Shown here in pieces: positions 1 through 7,929 of a stretch of 16,081 nucleotides of DNA. Positions within the stretch are counted from its first letter, which is position 1; every line of letters starts with the position of its first letter. Both the position numbers and the translations under genes were made by a program. Where the stretch lies: contig JAUHVS010000055.1 in the NCBI GenBank assembly GCA_030424955.1, positions 1 through 16,081 of the forward strand, given 5' to 3'. Under the pieces are notes generated by a model. The model ran no database searches. It saw only the letters and a list, made by a program, of their open reading frames with translations, and had not been told where the DNA came from. The stretch is from a bacterium (lineage in GTDB: Bacteria > Myxococcota_A > Bradymonadia > UBA7976 > UBA1532).

Positions 1-993
1 GCCGAGGCCCTCGCGCGCTTCCAGTCCGTCGAGGCCGACATCGTCGCCCGCGGGGACTTCGCCGCCTACCGGTGGAACCTCGCCCGGTGCTTCGAGTCGC
101 TGGGGCGCTGGGCCGAGGCGGTCGCGGCCTACGACCACTACCTGACCCTGCCCGACGCGCCCAAGAACCAGGCCGAGGGGCGCGCGCGCCGGCAGGCCCT
201 GCTGGACGCCCACTTCGGCCGGCTGATGATCACCTGCGACGTGTCGGGCGCCACCGTGAGCCTGCTGGGGGGCCCCCGCCGCGGCGCCACCCCCGCGCAC
301 ACCGCCGGCTGCCCCGCCGACTGGGGGCCGCTGCCCGAGGGCCCCGTGCGCGTCGAGGCCCGCAGCCCCGGCGGGGTGGTGCACACCCTCTCGGAGCGGA
401 TCACCGCCGGGCGCACCACCCGGCTCGCCGTTGAGTTCCCCGCGTTGCTGACCGTGGCCGGCCCGCCCGGGGCCGCCGTGCTCATCGACGACGCCCCCGT
501 CGGCGCCGTGCCGGTGGAGGCCCGCGCGGTGCCGCCCGGCTGGCGCCGGGTGGTGGTGGAGGCCCCCGGGCAGCTGCCCTGGCAGACCCGCGTGCAGGTG
601 ATCGCGGGCGCCCACCTGTCGCTGGACGCCAGCGCCCCGCCCCCCGAGGCCGCGTCGGCCCCCACCTGGCCGGCCTGGGCCGCGAGCGCCGGCGCCCTGG
701 CCCTGCTCGGCGCCGGGGTGGGCTTCTACTTCGCGGCGGCCGAGGCCAACAGCCGCGCCGAGGACGAGGCCAGCGCCTACAACGCCAACCCCGATCCCGC
801 GCGGCGGGCCGCCACCGACGCGCGCATCGCGGGGCACGTGGACGACTTTGAGCTGTACCGGACGCTCACCTACACCAGCCTGGGCCTGGGCGTGGCCGCC
901 GCAGGGGCCGCCACGTGGCTGTTCCTGTCGTCGGAGGATGGGCTGGCCGTCGTGCCCACCGCCCAGGGCCTGGCCCTGGTGGGCGCTTGGTAG
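1..993 (+). CDS. TPR/PEGA-domain membrane protein, 3' part (5' end outside window)
   Basis: The frame is open from base 1 to the TAG at 991-993, giving 330 residues with the start missing. Residues about 1-70 look like tetratricopeptide helices (pattern NLARCFESLGRWAEAVAAYD). Residues about 75-142 and 146-205 look like two PEGA-type beta modules; the second has a GAAVLIDDAPVGAVPV segment and ends in a V-E-A-P-G turn. Hydrophobic segments follow at about 223-246 and 289-311, separated by a charged loop of about 45 residues. Proteins with this order (TPR, PEGA, two C-terminal membrane helices) are common in myxobacteria and are usually of unknown function, possibly envelope-associated scaffolds. 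It converges on the next gene with only 18 bases between the stops. The family call is fairly sure; the role is not known. Confidence 0.8.
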   Translation, partial: AEALARFQSVEADIVARGDFAAYRWNLARCFESLGRWAEAVAAYDHYLTLPDAPKNQAEGRARRQALLDAHFGRLMITCDVSGATVSLLGGPRRGATPAHTAGCPADWGPLPEGPVRVEARSPGGVVHTLSERITAGRTTRLAVEFPALLTVAGPPGAAVLIDDAPVGAVPVEARAVPPGWRRVVVEAPGQLPWQTRVQVIAGAHLSLDASAPPPEAASAPTWPAWAASAGALALLGAGVGFYFAAAEANSRAEDEASAYNANPDPARRAATDARIAGHVDDFELYRTLTYTSLGLGVAAAGAATWLFLSSEDGLAVVPTAQGLALVGAW

Positions 994-1015
994 GGCGCGC
1001 CGGCGGCGGCCCTAC
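990..1015. terminator. Inverted repeat containing both convergent stop codons
   Basis: GTAGGGC at 990-996 pairs perfectly with GCCCTAC at 1009-1015, with a 12-base GC-rich loop. The TAG of the upstream gene (991-993) lies in the left arm, and the TAG of the minus-strand gene (reverse complement of 1012-1014) lies in the right arm. No T-run follows on either side, so this is only a candidate bidirectional terminator for the convergent pair. Confidence 0.35.
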
Positions 1016-3930
1016 TCGCAGGTCGCGCGCAGCAGGCTCGCCTGCCCGGGCTCGTCGGCGCTGAGGATCACCAGCTCGGCGCCCCGCTGGGTGACCGCAG
1101 CCACGGCACAGTCGGCGAGGGGCGGATCAACCGCCGGCCCGGCGCTCAGCCCCTCGCTCAGGGGCCACATCACGCACCGCCCACGGGCCTCGGCGAGCCG
1201 CCCCAACAGCCACAGCCCGGTGTCTGCGTTGCCCTGCAGGGACACCGCGGTCAGGGGCGGCACGTCGGGCACCCGGGGCGCGCTGAAGGCCTCCCGCTCG
1301 AGGTCGAACCGGCTGAGCTGCACCCGCCCGGCGCCGTCGAGCCAGGCCAGGATCACCCCGCCCTCATAGGACACCGCCGCGCCCCGGCCCACCCAGCCCT
1401 CGACGGGGAAGCCCGAGCCCCGCGCGTCGCTCACGGCGTCGGGGGTCACCCGACCGGCTCGCAGCTCCTGGCTGCGCAGGTTGTAGCCGAACATCCAGCC
1501 CCCCTCGCGCACCGGCGCGATGGCCGTGGCGTTGGCCGCCCAGTCCCGCAGGCCGAACAGCTCCACCAGGCCCACCCGGCCCTCGCCCACGTTGAGCCGC
1601 ACGTGGTTGTTCAGCGCGGCCTCCTGCCGAGGCGCGATGATCAGGGCCTCCGCGCTCGGCCCGTGCACCGCCATCAGGGGGCGGAAGATCTCCCCCGCCG
1701 CGGCCACGAAGGAGGGCACCGGGGGCAGCTCGACGCCGCTGCGCACCTCATAGATCGCCAGGCCCGCCACGCCCCCGTTGAGGAGCCCGCTCACCGCTGA
1801 GGTCACGATCCACACGCCGGGGGCCACGCTCGCGAGCGCCGGGAGCCGGCGCCCTCGGCCCGGCAGATCCACAAACGCCCCCTCCCAGCTCAGGAAGGCC
1901 GACGCGTCTCCGTCGCTGAGCACCATGCCGATGGTCCCCTCGGCGTCGACGGCGACGGCGACGTCGCGCACGGGGATCACCGGGCTCGGTACCGGCGCCA
2001 CCTCGCCGAAGGTGCAGCCCCGCTCACAGCCGGGCGCGCCGTCGGCGTCGACAAAGCCCGGGACGCAGGTGAACACGCAGCGCCCGCCCAGGCAGGCGCC
2101 GCTGGTGTGGATGGGCCCTCGCACACAGAGCGCCCCGTCGGGGCCCTCGTCCACCAGCCCGTCACAGTCGTCATCCACGCCGTTGCAGCGCTCGGGGCCA
2201 GCCGCCACGAGGGGCACGCACGTCGAGTCCCCGGCCGTACACACCTGCCGCCCGGCGGCGCAGACCCCGAGCTGACCGGTGACACAGCCCGACTCCGGCA
2301 CGGCCTCGTCGACGGCGCCGTCGCAGTCATCGTCCACCAGGTTGCAGGCCTCGAAGGCCTGGGCCGGCGCCAGGGGCTCGCAGCCGATCACGCCGCCGAC
2401 GCAGGTCGCCCGACCCTCGGCGCAGGCGCCCAAGAGGCCCGTGTCGCACCCGCCCAGGCGGCCCTCGTCCACCCGCCCATCGCAGTCGTTGTCGCCCCCG
2501 TCGCAGACCTCGTCGAGGGGCAGGCCGGGGGTCGCCGAGCAGCCCACGCCCCCGGCCTCGCAGGTGCTCACGCCGCTGCGCTGGCAGGCCCCCACGCCCA
2601 CCGCACAGGGGCGGGCGGCGATGGCCTCGTCCACGGTGCCGTCGCAGTCGTTGTCTTCGCCGTCGCACACCTCGTTGGCGCCCGCGCCGGGCGGCGGGGC
2701 GTCGCAGACCGTCGCCGCCGGGCCGTCGCAGACCAGGTGCCCCGCCGATCCGCACAGGCCGTCGCCCACCACACAGGGCGCGCCAACGCCGAAGTCCTCG
2801 TCGACCGCGCCATCGCAGTCGTCATCGCCGCGGTTGCAGGTCTCGATCCGCGGCGCCCCCGGCTGCGCGCTGCACGCGACGCCCCCGGCGCCGTCGCACA
2901 CCCACTGGCCGTTGCGGCGGCAGCCCCCCACGCCCACCGCGCAGGGGCCGCCCAGGTTGAACCCCTCGTCGGCCTGCCCATCGCAGTCCTGGTCCGCGCC
3001 GTCGCAGGTCTCGGCGCCGGCGGCGCCCGGCAGGCAGCGCAGGACCCCGTCGAGGCACGCCGTGCTGCCCACCTCGCACGCCCCCACCGCGTCGGCGGCG
3101 CAGGGCTGCTCACCCAGGGCCTCATCGCTGGCGCCGTCACAGTCGTTGTCGGCGCCGTCGCACCGCTCGGCCTCGGGCACGCTCGCGCCCTCGCATGGGC
3201 CCCAGCCCCCGTTGGCGCAGCGCTGGGTGCCGAGCACGCAGGCGCCGACGTCAATGCCACAGGGGCGCACGTCCCCCGCGCCGCACTCGCAGCCCTCGTC
3301 CACGGCGCCGTCGCAGTCGTCGTCGCCGGGCTGCTCACAGGCCTCGGCCAGGCCCTCGGGCAGCCCGCAGAGCACGGCGCCCGCCTCGCAGCGGGTGACG
3401 CCGGGCACCCCACAGCCCACCAGATCGCAGCCCAGCGCGGCGATGCCCTCGTCCACGGTGCCGTCACAGTCGTCGTCGCGGGCGTTGCACGCCTCGACCC
3501 CCGCCGGCCCCGGCAGCGCCGAGCACATCACGGCCCCATCCGCCCCGCAGACCCGCACGCCGGCGCGCTCGCACTCGCCCAGCCCGGCGCGGCAGGCCTC
3601 GCCCAGGCCCAGCCCCTCGTCGGCCTGCCCGTCGCAGTCGTTGTCGAGGTTGTCGCAGCGCTCGGGCGCGCAGGGCGGCTCGCCGTCGGGGGCGGCGCCG
3701 GCCCCGTCGCGGGCCCCGCCGTCCAGGCCGGCGGCGTCGGGGTCCTCGACCAGGCTGGCGTCCTTCCCCGTCGGGCCGCGGTCGGGCAGGCCCACGTCCA
3801 GCGAGCCGCCCACGTCGGCCGCGCTCGCCGCGCCGGCCTCCGGCTGCGCCTGGGCGCCCGTCAACTGCACGTCTGGCGCGTCCAGACACCCCACGAGCAG
3901 CGCCGCGGCCAGCCACCAGAGTCGAGTCAT
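1012..3930 (-). CDS. Lipoprotein with ten MopE-type DxDCDG metal-binding repeats
   Basis: This encodes 972 residues. I chose the ATG at 3930 rather than the in-frame GTG at 3969 because it has a good ribosome site and starts directly with a lipoprotein signal (MTRLWWLAAALLVGC, lipidated Cys15). A Gly/Ala/Asp-rich linker runs to about residue 90. Then come ten repeats of about 50 residues, each with a core like C-(D/N)-x-x-D-x-DCDG-x-x-DE and four to six more cysteines (about 92-596). This core is the 'putative metal-binding motif' of the MopE family; its DxDxDG shape suggests Ca2+ or another divalent ion, and the many Cys suggest disulfides. The last ~375 residues lack the repeat and have short hydrophobic strands like a beta-propeller, but I do not recognise the fold. 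It is probably a surface-exposed envelope protein of unknown function. Identity as a repeat lipoprotein is secure; the ligand is not. Confidence 0.9.
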   Translation of the reverse strand: MTRLWWLAAALLVGCLDAPDVQLTGAQAQPEAGAASAADVGGSLDVGLPDRGPTGKDASLVEDPDAAGLDGGARDGAGAAPDGEPPCAPERCDNLDNDCDGQADEGLGLGEACRAGLGECERAGVRVCGADGAVMCSALPGPAGVEACNARDDDCDGTVDEGIAALGCDLVGCGVPGVTRCEAGAVLCGLPEGLAEACEQPGDDDCDGAVDEGCECGAGDVRPCGIDVGACVLGTQRCANGGWGPCEGASVPEAERCDGADNDCDGASDEALGEQPCAADAVGACEVGSTACLDGVLRCLPGAAGAETCDGADQDCDGQADEGFNLGGPCAVGVGGCRRNGQWVCDGAGGVACSAQPGAPRIETCNRGDDDCDGAVDEDFGVGAPCVVGDGLCGSAGHLVCDGPAATVCDAPPPGAGANEVCDGEDNDCDGTVDEAIAARPCAVGVGACQRSGVSTCEAGGVGCSATPGLPLDEVCDGGDNDCDGRVDEGRLGGCDTGLLGACAEGRATCVGGVIGCEPLAPAQAFEACNLVDDDCDGAVDEAVPESGCVTGQLGVCAAGRQVCTAGDSTCVPLVAAGPERCNGVDDDCDGLVDEGPDGALCVRGPIHTSGACLGGRCVFTCVPGFVDADGAPGCERGCTFGEVAPVPSPVIPVRDVAVAVDAEGTIGMVLSDGDASAFLSWEGAFVDLPGRGRRLPALASVAPGVWIVTSAVSGLLNGGVAGLAIYEVRSGVELPPVPSFVAAAGEIFRPLMAVHGPSAEALIIAPRQEAALNNHVRLNVGEGRVGLVELFGLRDWAANATAIAPVREGGWMFGYNLRSQELRAGRVTPDAVSDARGSGFPVEGWVGRGAAVSYEGGVILAWLDGAGRVQLSRFDLEREAFSAPRVPDVPPLTAVSLQGNADTGLWLLGRLAEARGRCVMWPLSEGLSAGPAVDPPLADCAVAAVTQRGAELVILSADEPGQASLLRATCE
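2143..3663 (-). repeat. Ten degenerate ~150-bp coding repeats (DxDCDG cores)
   Basis: Within the minus-strand lipoprotein gene, a GTCGCAGTCGTTGTC-like string (the antisense of a DNDCDG core) recurs ten times about every 150 bases. The cores encoded, in order, include DNDCDGQADE, DDDCDGTVDE, DDDCDGAVDE, DNDCDGASDE, DQDCDGQADE, DDDCDGAVDE, DNDCDGTVDE, DNDCDGRVDE, DDDCDGAVDE and DDDCDGLVDE. The sequence between cores has diverged strongly, so the array is old and held by protein-level selection rather than a recent tandem duplication. Confidence 0.85.
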
Positions 3931-3935
3931 GCGCG

Positions 3936-3942
3936 TCTCCCC
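3936..3942 (-). promoter_or_regulatory. Ribosome binding site fixing the start at 3930
   Basis: On the minus strand GGGGAGA lies 5 bases before the ATG at 3930. It favours this start over the longer GTG frame at 3969, which would put 13 extra polar residues before the lipoprotein signal. Confidence 0.65.
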
Positions 3943-4074
3943 GATCTGCGCGTGGCGGCCCGCAGCCACCGCCGCGCGCCACCCCAGTCCACTGCCAGCC
4001 TACTGCTCCCCCCCGGCAGAGGACAGCCACGTCGGCGCGCCAGCCGGCCGCCCCCGGGCCTCTGGCGCCGTCGG

Positions 4075-4104
4075 TTGAACCGCGGGCGCCGCTTTCCCTA
4101 CCCT
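4075..4104 (+). promoter_or_regulatory. Candidate sigma70 promoter, probably leaderless
   Basis: TTGAAC (4075-4080) and TACCCT (4099-4104) are spaced by 18 bases. The -10 box ends only 8 bases before the ATG at 4113, so transcription would begin at or within a few bases of the start codon. There is no purine-rich Shine-Dalgarno sequence between box and ATG, which fits leaderless translation. It lies in the 182-base divergent region 3931-4112 shared with the repeat lipoprotein gene; no convincing promoter was found for that other direction. Confidence 0.45.
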
Positions 4105-4112
4105 GCGCCCGT

Positions 4113-6698
4113 ATGCGAACGGCCCTTGTCCTGCTGCTCTCGCTCGCCCTCTGCCCCCTCGTGGCCTGCGACGACGACAGCTCATCCCCCGTCCACCGCG
4201 CGGATCTGGGCCTGCCCGGCGCCGACGCACGCCCGGACGCCGCCCCCGTCGCCGATCTGGGCATGGGCGCCGTGGACGCCCTGACCGACCCCAACGCCGA
4301 CGGCGGCGTCATCCCCTGCGACGGCGACGAGGCCTGCGGCCTGCGGGCCTGGTGCGCCGAGGGCCTCTGCACCCCCGGCCGCGACACGTCGGTGGTGGCC
4401 CTGCCCGCCGACGGCGTGACCCGCGTCGGCGCCGCTGGCTTCGAGCTGACCCCCACCGCGTGGGAGAGCTGGACCGACCGCGCCGGCGCCGACTGCCCCG
4501 ACAACCGCGCCGGCCGCTTCGACGGGCGCCTCGACACCCCCACGCCCGCCGATCCGTGCGCCGACGGCTTCGACGATGCCAACGGCGACGGGCACTTCAA
4601 CGCGGTGTGGCTGGGCGGCGACGGCATGGACCGCCCCGCGGCGGCCGTCGACAACGAGCACCCGCCCGCCGGCCGGGTGCTCGTGCTGGCCCGCGACGAC
4701 ACCGTGCGGGTGGTGATCGCCCTCGATCTGCACGCCCTCGACGCCGCCCGCGTGGCCGAGCTCGACCGCCGCCTGCGCCTTCGCCTGGGGCTGGCCGAGG
4801 GCGAGCTGCTGATCCACACCACCGGCAACCGCAGCGGCCCCGACGCCACCGGCCTGCACGGCCCGTCGCTGGCCGTGGTGGAGGGCGAGGCGGGCGAGGC
4901 CCTGCAGCGCCGCCTGGGCGGGCGCATCGGCCTGCTGTCGGCCATCCCGCGGCGATCGGGCCTCGACGAGGCGTGGTTCTCGGCCTGGATCACCCGCGCC
5001 GCGGCCGCCGTGGAGCAGGCCGTCGCCCGGGCCACGCCCGCCGAGATCGCCGTCTCCCGCGTCGCCCTGCCCGTCGATCCCGATCCGCCCGGGGACGGCG
5101 CGCTGGTGGTCCCCGACGCCGACGAGGATGGCCGGCTCAACGACCCCGCCGATCTCGCCGCGTGGCGCGCCCGCCCGCAGCGGCTGGCCCGCGACACCGC
5201 GCTGCCGGGCGCCCGGGATCCCTGGCTGGGGGTGGTGGGCTTCCGCGCCACCACCGACGGCCGCCCGCTGGCCTGGGTGCTGAGCTGGGGCGCCGCGCCC
5301 GCGGTGATCCCCGCGAGCGAGCCCCGCCTGAGCGCCGACTTCCCCGGCCGGGTGCGCGCCCGCCTCGAGGGCGACGGCGACGCCCGCGCGCTGTGGATCA
5401 CCGGCGCCGCCGCCGACACCGTGCTGGCGGGCCGCGACGCCTGGGTGCCCGCCGTCGACGAGCAGGGGCAGCTGGTGGGTGAGGACGGCGCCCCGGTGGA
5501 CGATCCCGCGCTGGCCCGCGCCAGCCAGTCACCCCTGGCCGCCCTGGGCACCCTGATCGCCGCCCGCGCCCAGCGCGCCCTGGCGGACGCCGAGTGGCAG
5601 CCGGCCTCGCTGAGCGCCCAGGCCCGCTACGTCTGGCTGCCGCTGACCAACCCGCGCCACGGCCTGGCCGCCCGCCTGGGCATCATGGGCCCCCTGGGCG
5701 ACTGGCTCACCGGCCGCAAGACCACCCGCCGCTGGGCGAGCGCCGCCACCACGCCGGCCTGCGGTGGGCTCGGCTGCGCCCGCTACCGCCTCGCCCGCAT
5801 CGACCTGGGCCCGGTGTCGTGGATCACCACCCCCGGCGCCCTGGACGGCGGCCTCGTGCGGGGCCGCAGCGCCGTCGAGATCGAGTACGGCGAGGCCCTG
5901 TCCCTGGCCGACGTCGACCTGGACGGCGTGCCCGACGCCGAGGACGACGCCCTGCGGGTGCAGGCCCGGGGCGCCAGCCGCGTGGGCACCGTGACCCTGC
6001 CCGCCCCCCTGAACCCCCAGCGCTTCGGGGCGGTGACCAGCCTCGCCACCCCCAGCATCTGGGTGCTGGGGCGCTTCGACGGCGGCCTCGGCAGCCTGCG
6101 CGACGGCGCGAGCGTACCCAACGTGTTCGAGGGCCAGCTCGACCCCCTGGCCGACTTCGTCACCGCCCCGCAGAACGCCGCCATCGTGCTGTGCCAGAGC
6201 GGCTACCCCTGCCAGAGCGATCTCACCCTGGGCGAGCTGACGGCGCTGACCTTCGACGCCCAGCCCGAGGCCCTGGCGGATCTGCCGGGTGGCAGCGAGC
6301 TGCGGCTGCAGAGCGTGGGGCTGGCCCAGGTGGAGGCCGCCGGCGGCTGGTACATCGAGGACGACGAGGGGCGGCTGCGGGCCAGCGGGCAGGCCATCGT
6401 GCTGGGCCCGGCCGACCGCGCCTTCACGCCCGGCGTCGATCTCATCGAGGCCGGCGTACGCCGCGGGGATCTGCTCACGGTGCAGGCCTGGCGCACCCCG
6501 GCCGCGCCCATCGACGGCCTGGTCCCGCTGGTGCTGCGCGACCACCCCAACGCGGCCGACGCCTGGCACGCCAGCAGCGCCCAGGGGGGCGAGCTGGTCT
6601 ACAACACCGCGTGCGAGCTGATCTTTGCGGGCGCCTGCCCGCACCGCCGCGAGCCCATCGGCGCCGATCCGAACGAGACCCTGCCCCGCGCGCCCTGA
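4113..6698 (+). CDS. Neutral/alkaline ceramidase-like lipoprotein
   Basis: This encodes 861 residues, starting with a lipoprotein signal (lipobox LVAC, Cys19) and a 50-residue Asp/Ala-rich linker. The region about 105-330 resembles the N-terminal domain of neutral/alkaline non-lysosomal ceramidases as found in secreted myxobacterial proteins: a VGAAGFELTP opening, a FNAVWLGG...RPA segment, a strand VRVVIALDLHAL, an LIHTTGNRSGPDATG stretch, and VEQAVARATPAEIAVSR. Ceramidases normally have HTHSGP here to bind zinc; this protein keeps H235 and S241-G-P-D244 but the second His is not at the usual spacing, so catalytic activity is uncertain. Three DxDxDG-like loops (D155-A-N-G-D-G, D335-A-D-E-D-G, D600-V-D-L-D-G) may bind calcium. 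The C-terminal half is not recognised. It should sit in the cell envelope. The homology call is moderate; the substrate is unknown. Confidence 0.7.
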   Translation: MRTALVLLLSLALCPLVACDDDSSSPVHRADLGLPGADARPDAAPVADLGMGAVDALTDPNADGGVIPCDGDEACGLRAWCAEGLCTPGRDTSVVALPADGVTRVGAAGFELTPTAWESWTDRAGADCPDNRAGRFDGRLDTPTPADPCADGFDDANGDGHFNAVWLGGDGMDRPAAAVDNEHPPAGRVLVLARDDTVRVVIALDLHALDAARVAELDRRLRLRLGLAEGELLIHTTGNRSGPDATGLHGPSLAVVEGEAGEALQRRLGGRIGLLSAIPRRSGLDEAWFSAWITRAAAAVEQAVARATPAEIAVSRVALPVDPDPPGDGALVVPDADEDGRLNDPADLAAWRARPQRLARDTALPGARDPWLGVVGFRATTDGRPLAWVLSWGAAPAVIPASEPRLSADFPGRVRARLEGDGDARALWITGAAADTVLAGRDAWVPAVDEQGQLVGEDGAPVDDPALARASQSPLAALGTLIAARAQRALADAEWQPASLSAQARYVWLPLTNPRHGLAARLGIMGPLGDWLTGRKTTRRWASAATTPACGGLGCARYRLARIDLGPVSWITTPGALDGGLVRGRSAVEIEYGEALSLADVDLDGVPDAEDDALRVQARGASRVGTVTLPAPLNPQRFGAVTSLATPSIWVLGRFDGGLGSLRDGASVPNVFEGQLDPLADFVTAPQNAAIVLCQSGYPCQSDLTLGELTALTFDAQPEALADLPGGSELRLQSVGLAQVEAAGGWYIEDDEGRLRASGQAIVLGPADRAFTPGVDLIEAGVRRGDLLTVQAWRTPAAPIDGLVPLVLRDHPNAADAWHASSAQGGELVYNTACELIFAGACPHRREPIGADPNETLPRAP

Positions 6699-6724
6699 GG
6701 GCGTCCGCCGGCCTCCTCAGGCCG
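6691..6724. terminator. Two small hairpins between convergent genes
   Basis: CGCCC (6691-6695) pairs with GGGCG (6699-6703), placing the TGA stop of the ceramidase-like gene in and beside the loop. Just after it, CGGCCT (6709-6714) pairs perfectly with AGGCCG (6719-6724) around a CCTC loop. No T-run follows. The convergent position (46 bases between stops) suggests a bidirectional terminator, but short GC hairpins are frequent in DNA of this composition. Confidence 0.3.
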
Positions 6725-6744
6725 TGGCGATCCGGCCGCCCCCG

Positions 6745-7812
6745 TCAGTACAGCGGGATCTCGGGGGTGCCCTCGGCCGCCTGCACGGTGGCCTGGGGCG
6801 GCATGACACCGTCGGCGTTCGGGGCGGCCGACGCCACCCGCCAGGTGCCGGCCAGGGGCCCGCTGCGCAGCACCACCCGCTCGGGGGCGGCGTCCACCAG
6901 GTAGTCCACCGCCACGAACCGCTTGCCCTTCGGGCCGCTCATCTCGAGCCGACCGTCGACCACCTGCCAGCGCCCCGTCAGCGTGCGGGCCTCGGCGTCC
7001 GCCCAGCCGCCGGCGGTCCACTGGGCCGTGGGCATGCTCCGGATCTCGCCGCCGTCGGCCAGGTGCGCCGTGCGCGCCTCGCCCACCAGGAACCGGCGGG
7101 CGAGCACGTGGGTCAGCCCCTTGCCCAGGAACGCCGCGTGGCGCGCCTTCGCCGCCGCCAGCCCCTGCACCGCCACCGGCTTGCCCTGGAACATGAAGGT
7201 CAGCTCGCCGAGCTGCACGGGGCCCGCCTTGGGATCCACCTGGCGGATCACCACCGTGAGCTTGTCGAGGGTCAGCGGCAGCGGCATGTCGAGGGCGTGC
7301 AGGCCCTGCGCCCGGCGCCGCTCATGGAAGCCCTCATCGTTGACGAGCTGGGGGTTCCACTGCAGCCGCCCGGTGAACGCCATCACCGCCGGCCCCGCCG
7401 TCAGCTGCGCCTGGCGGAAGTGCACCGGCCAGCGCGTCGACAGCGCGCGGTTGTGCAGGCCCAGCTCCACCACGGCGGGCGTGTTGCCGCCCTTCGGGCC
7501 CGGCTCGAGGCGCAGGCCGTCCACCTGGATGGGCTGCGCGAAGGTGAAGTCGATGGCGTAGTCCTGCACGGCGGCGGCCTCGGGGCAGAGCACCCAGGGC
7601 TGATCCGCGCGGCCATCGAAGAGGTCGAGGGGCCCCCCCACGAGGGGGTCGGTGGCCTGCCCGGCCGCCATGCAGTGCGGCGGATCCGCCGCCCGGACCG
7701 TGTGGACGACGAGCGCCTGGGGGCCAGCGGCCGGGGCGGCCTCCGCCATCGCGGCCAAGGGGGTCAGGGTCAGGCACAGCGCCGCGGCGAGTGGGGTACG
7801 AAGCGTCGGCAT
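6745..7812 (-). CDS. Exported protein with probable discoidin/NADase-type glycan-binding-like domain
   Basis: This encodes 355 residues. The ATG at 7812 is preceded by AAGGAGG and begins a clear Sec signal peptide (MPTLRTPLAAALCLTLTPLAAMA, cleavage near residue 23); the longer frame upstream would bury that signal. Residues about 55-160 contain LDLFDGRADQPWVLC followed by an IDFTF strand and I-Q-V-D-G-L-R-L, the pattern of galactose-binding-like (F5/8 type C) domains, especially those annotated as NADase-type glycan-binding. The C-terminal third (about 290-345) has a TLTGRW...DGRLEM strand pair that looks like a small beta-barrel. I see no catalytic motif. It is probably periplasmic or secreted and may bind carbohydrate. 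It lies downstream of the 7930-9657 gene but has its own candidate promoter. The domain call is tentative. Confidence 0.7.
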   Translation of the reverse strand: MPTLRTPLAAALCLTLTPLAAMAEAAPAAGPQALVVHTVRAADPPHCMAAGQATDPLVGGPLDLFDGRADQPWVLCPEAAAVQDYAIDFTFAQPIQVDGLRLEPGPKGGNTPAVVELGLHNRALSTRWPVHFRQAQLTAGPAVMAFTGRLQWNPQLVNDEGFHERRRAQGLHALDMPLPLTLDKLTVVIRQVDPKAGPVQLGELTFMFQGKPVAVQGLAAAKARHAAFLGKGLTHVLARRFLVGEARTAHLADGGEIRSMPTAQWTAGGWADAEARTLTGRWQVVDGRLEMSGPKGKRFVAVDYLVDAAPERVVLRSGPLAGTWRVASAAPNADGVMPPQATVQAAEGTPEIPLY

Positions 7813-7817
7813 CACAT

Positions 7818-7824
7818 CCTCCTT
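7818..7824 (-). promoter_or_regulatory. Strong Shine-Dalgarno sequence fixing the start at 7812
   Basis: AAGGAGG on the minus strand lies 5 bases from the ATG at 7812. Another ATG at 7817 runs into TGA at once, so 7812 is the start. This is the best Shine-Dalgarno match in the window and contrasts with the two genes that have none. Confidence 0.75.
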
Positions 7825-7861
7825 GGGTCGGCGCGGGGCGAGCCCGCGCGCGCTCTCGCGC

Positions 7862-7891
7862 AACATACCCGTAGGCAAAGGTGTGTGTCGA
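7862..7891 (-). promoter_or_regulatory. Candidate sigma70 promoter for the discoidin-like gene
   Basis: Minus strand: TCGACA (7886-7891, one mismatch to TTGACA), an 18-base spacer, then TATGTT (7862-7867). Initiation would fall near 7855, giving a leader of about 40 bases that ends in the AAGGAGG site. It begins just downstream of the hairpin ending the preceding gene, as expected for an independent transcription unit. Confidence 0.42.
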
Positions 7892-7898
7892 AATTGGG

Positions 7899-7920
7899 TG
7901 GGGGGTGAGATCACCCCCCA
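7899..7920 (-). terminator. Strong hairpin terminator after the L7/L12-like/TPR gene
   Basis: TGGGGGGTG (7899-7907) pairs perfectly with CACCCCCCA (7912-7920) around a four-base loop. On the minus strand it begins 9 bases after the TGA (7930-7932) and is followed by ACCCAATTT, a weak T stretch. It is the longest perfect non-coding stem I found in the window and separates the two minus-strand genes. Confidence 0.55.
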
Positions 7921-7929
7921 GCGCCCGGA

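Noticed and set aside
2143..3663. Regularly spaced short repeats that might look like a CRISPR array
   Set aside because: Spacing is about 150 bases, the units are degenerate, and they keep frame as DxDCDG protein cores.
3931..4025. Minus-strand promoter for the repeat lipoprotein (TAGGCT at 3997-4002 with TGTCCT upstream)
   Set aside because: The -35 match is only three of six and nothing else supports it.
2107..4284. Long plus-strand open frame (725 codons) antisense to the repeat lipoprotein
   Set aside because: It mirrors the DxDCDG repeats, encodes Ala/Val/His-rich sequence with no recognisable domain, and crosses the divergent promoter region. Long antisense frames are normal at this GC content.
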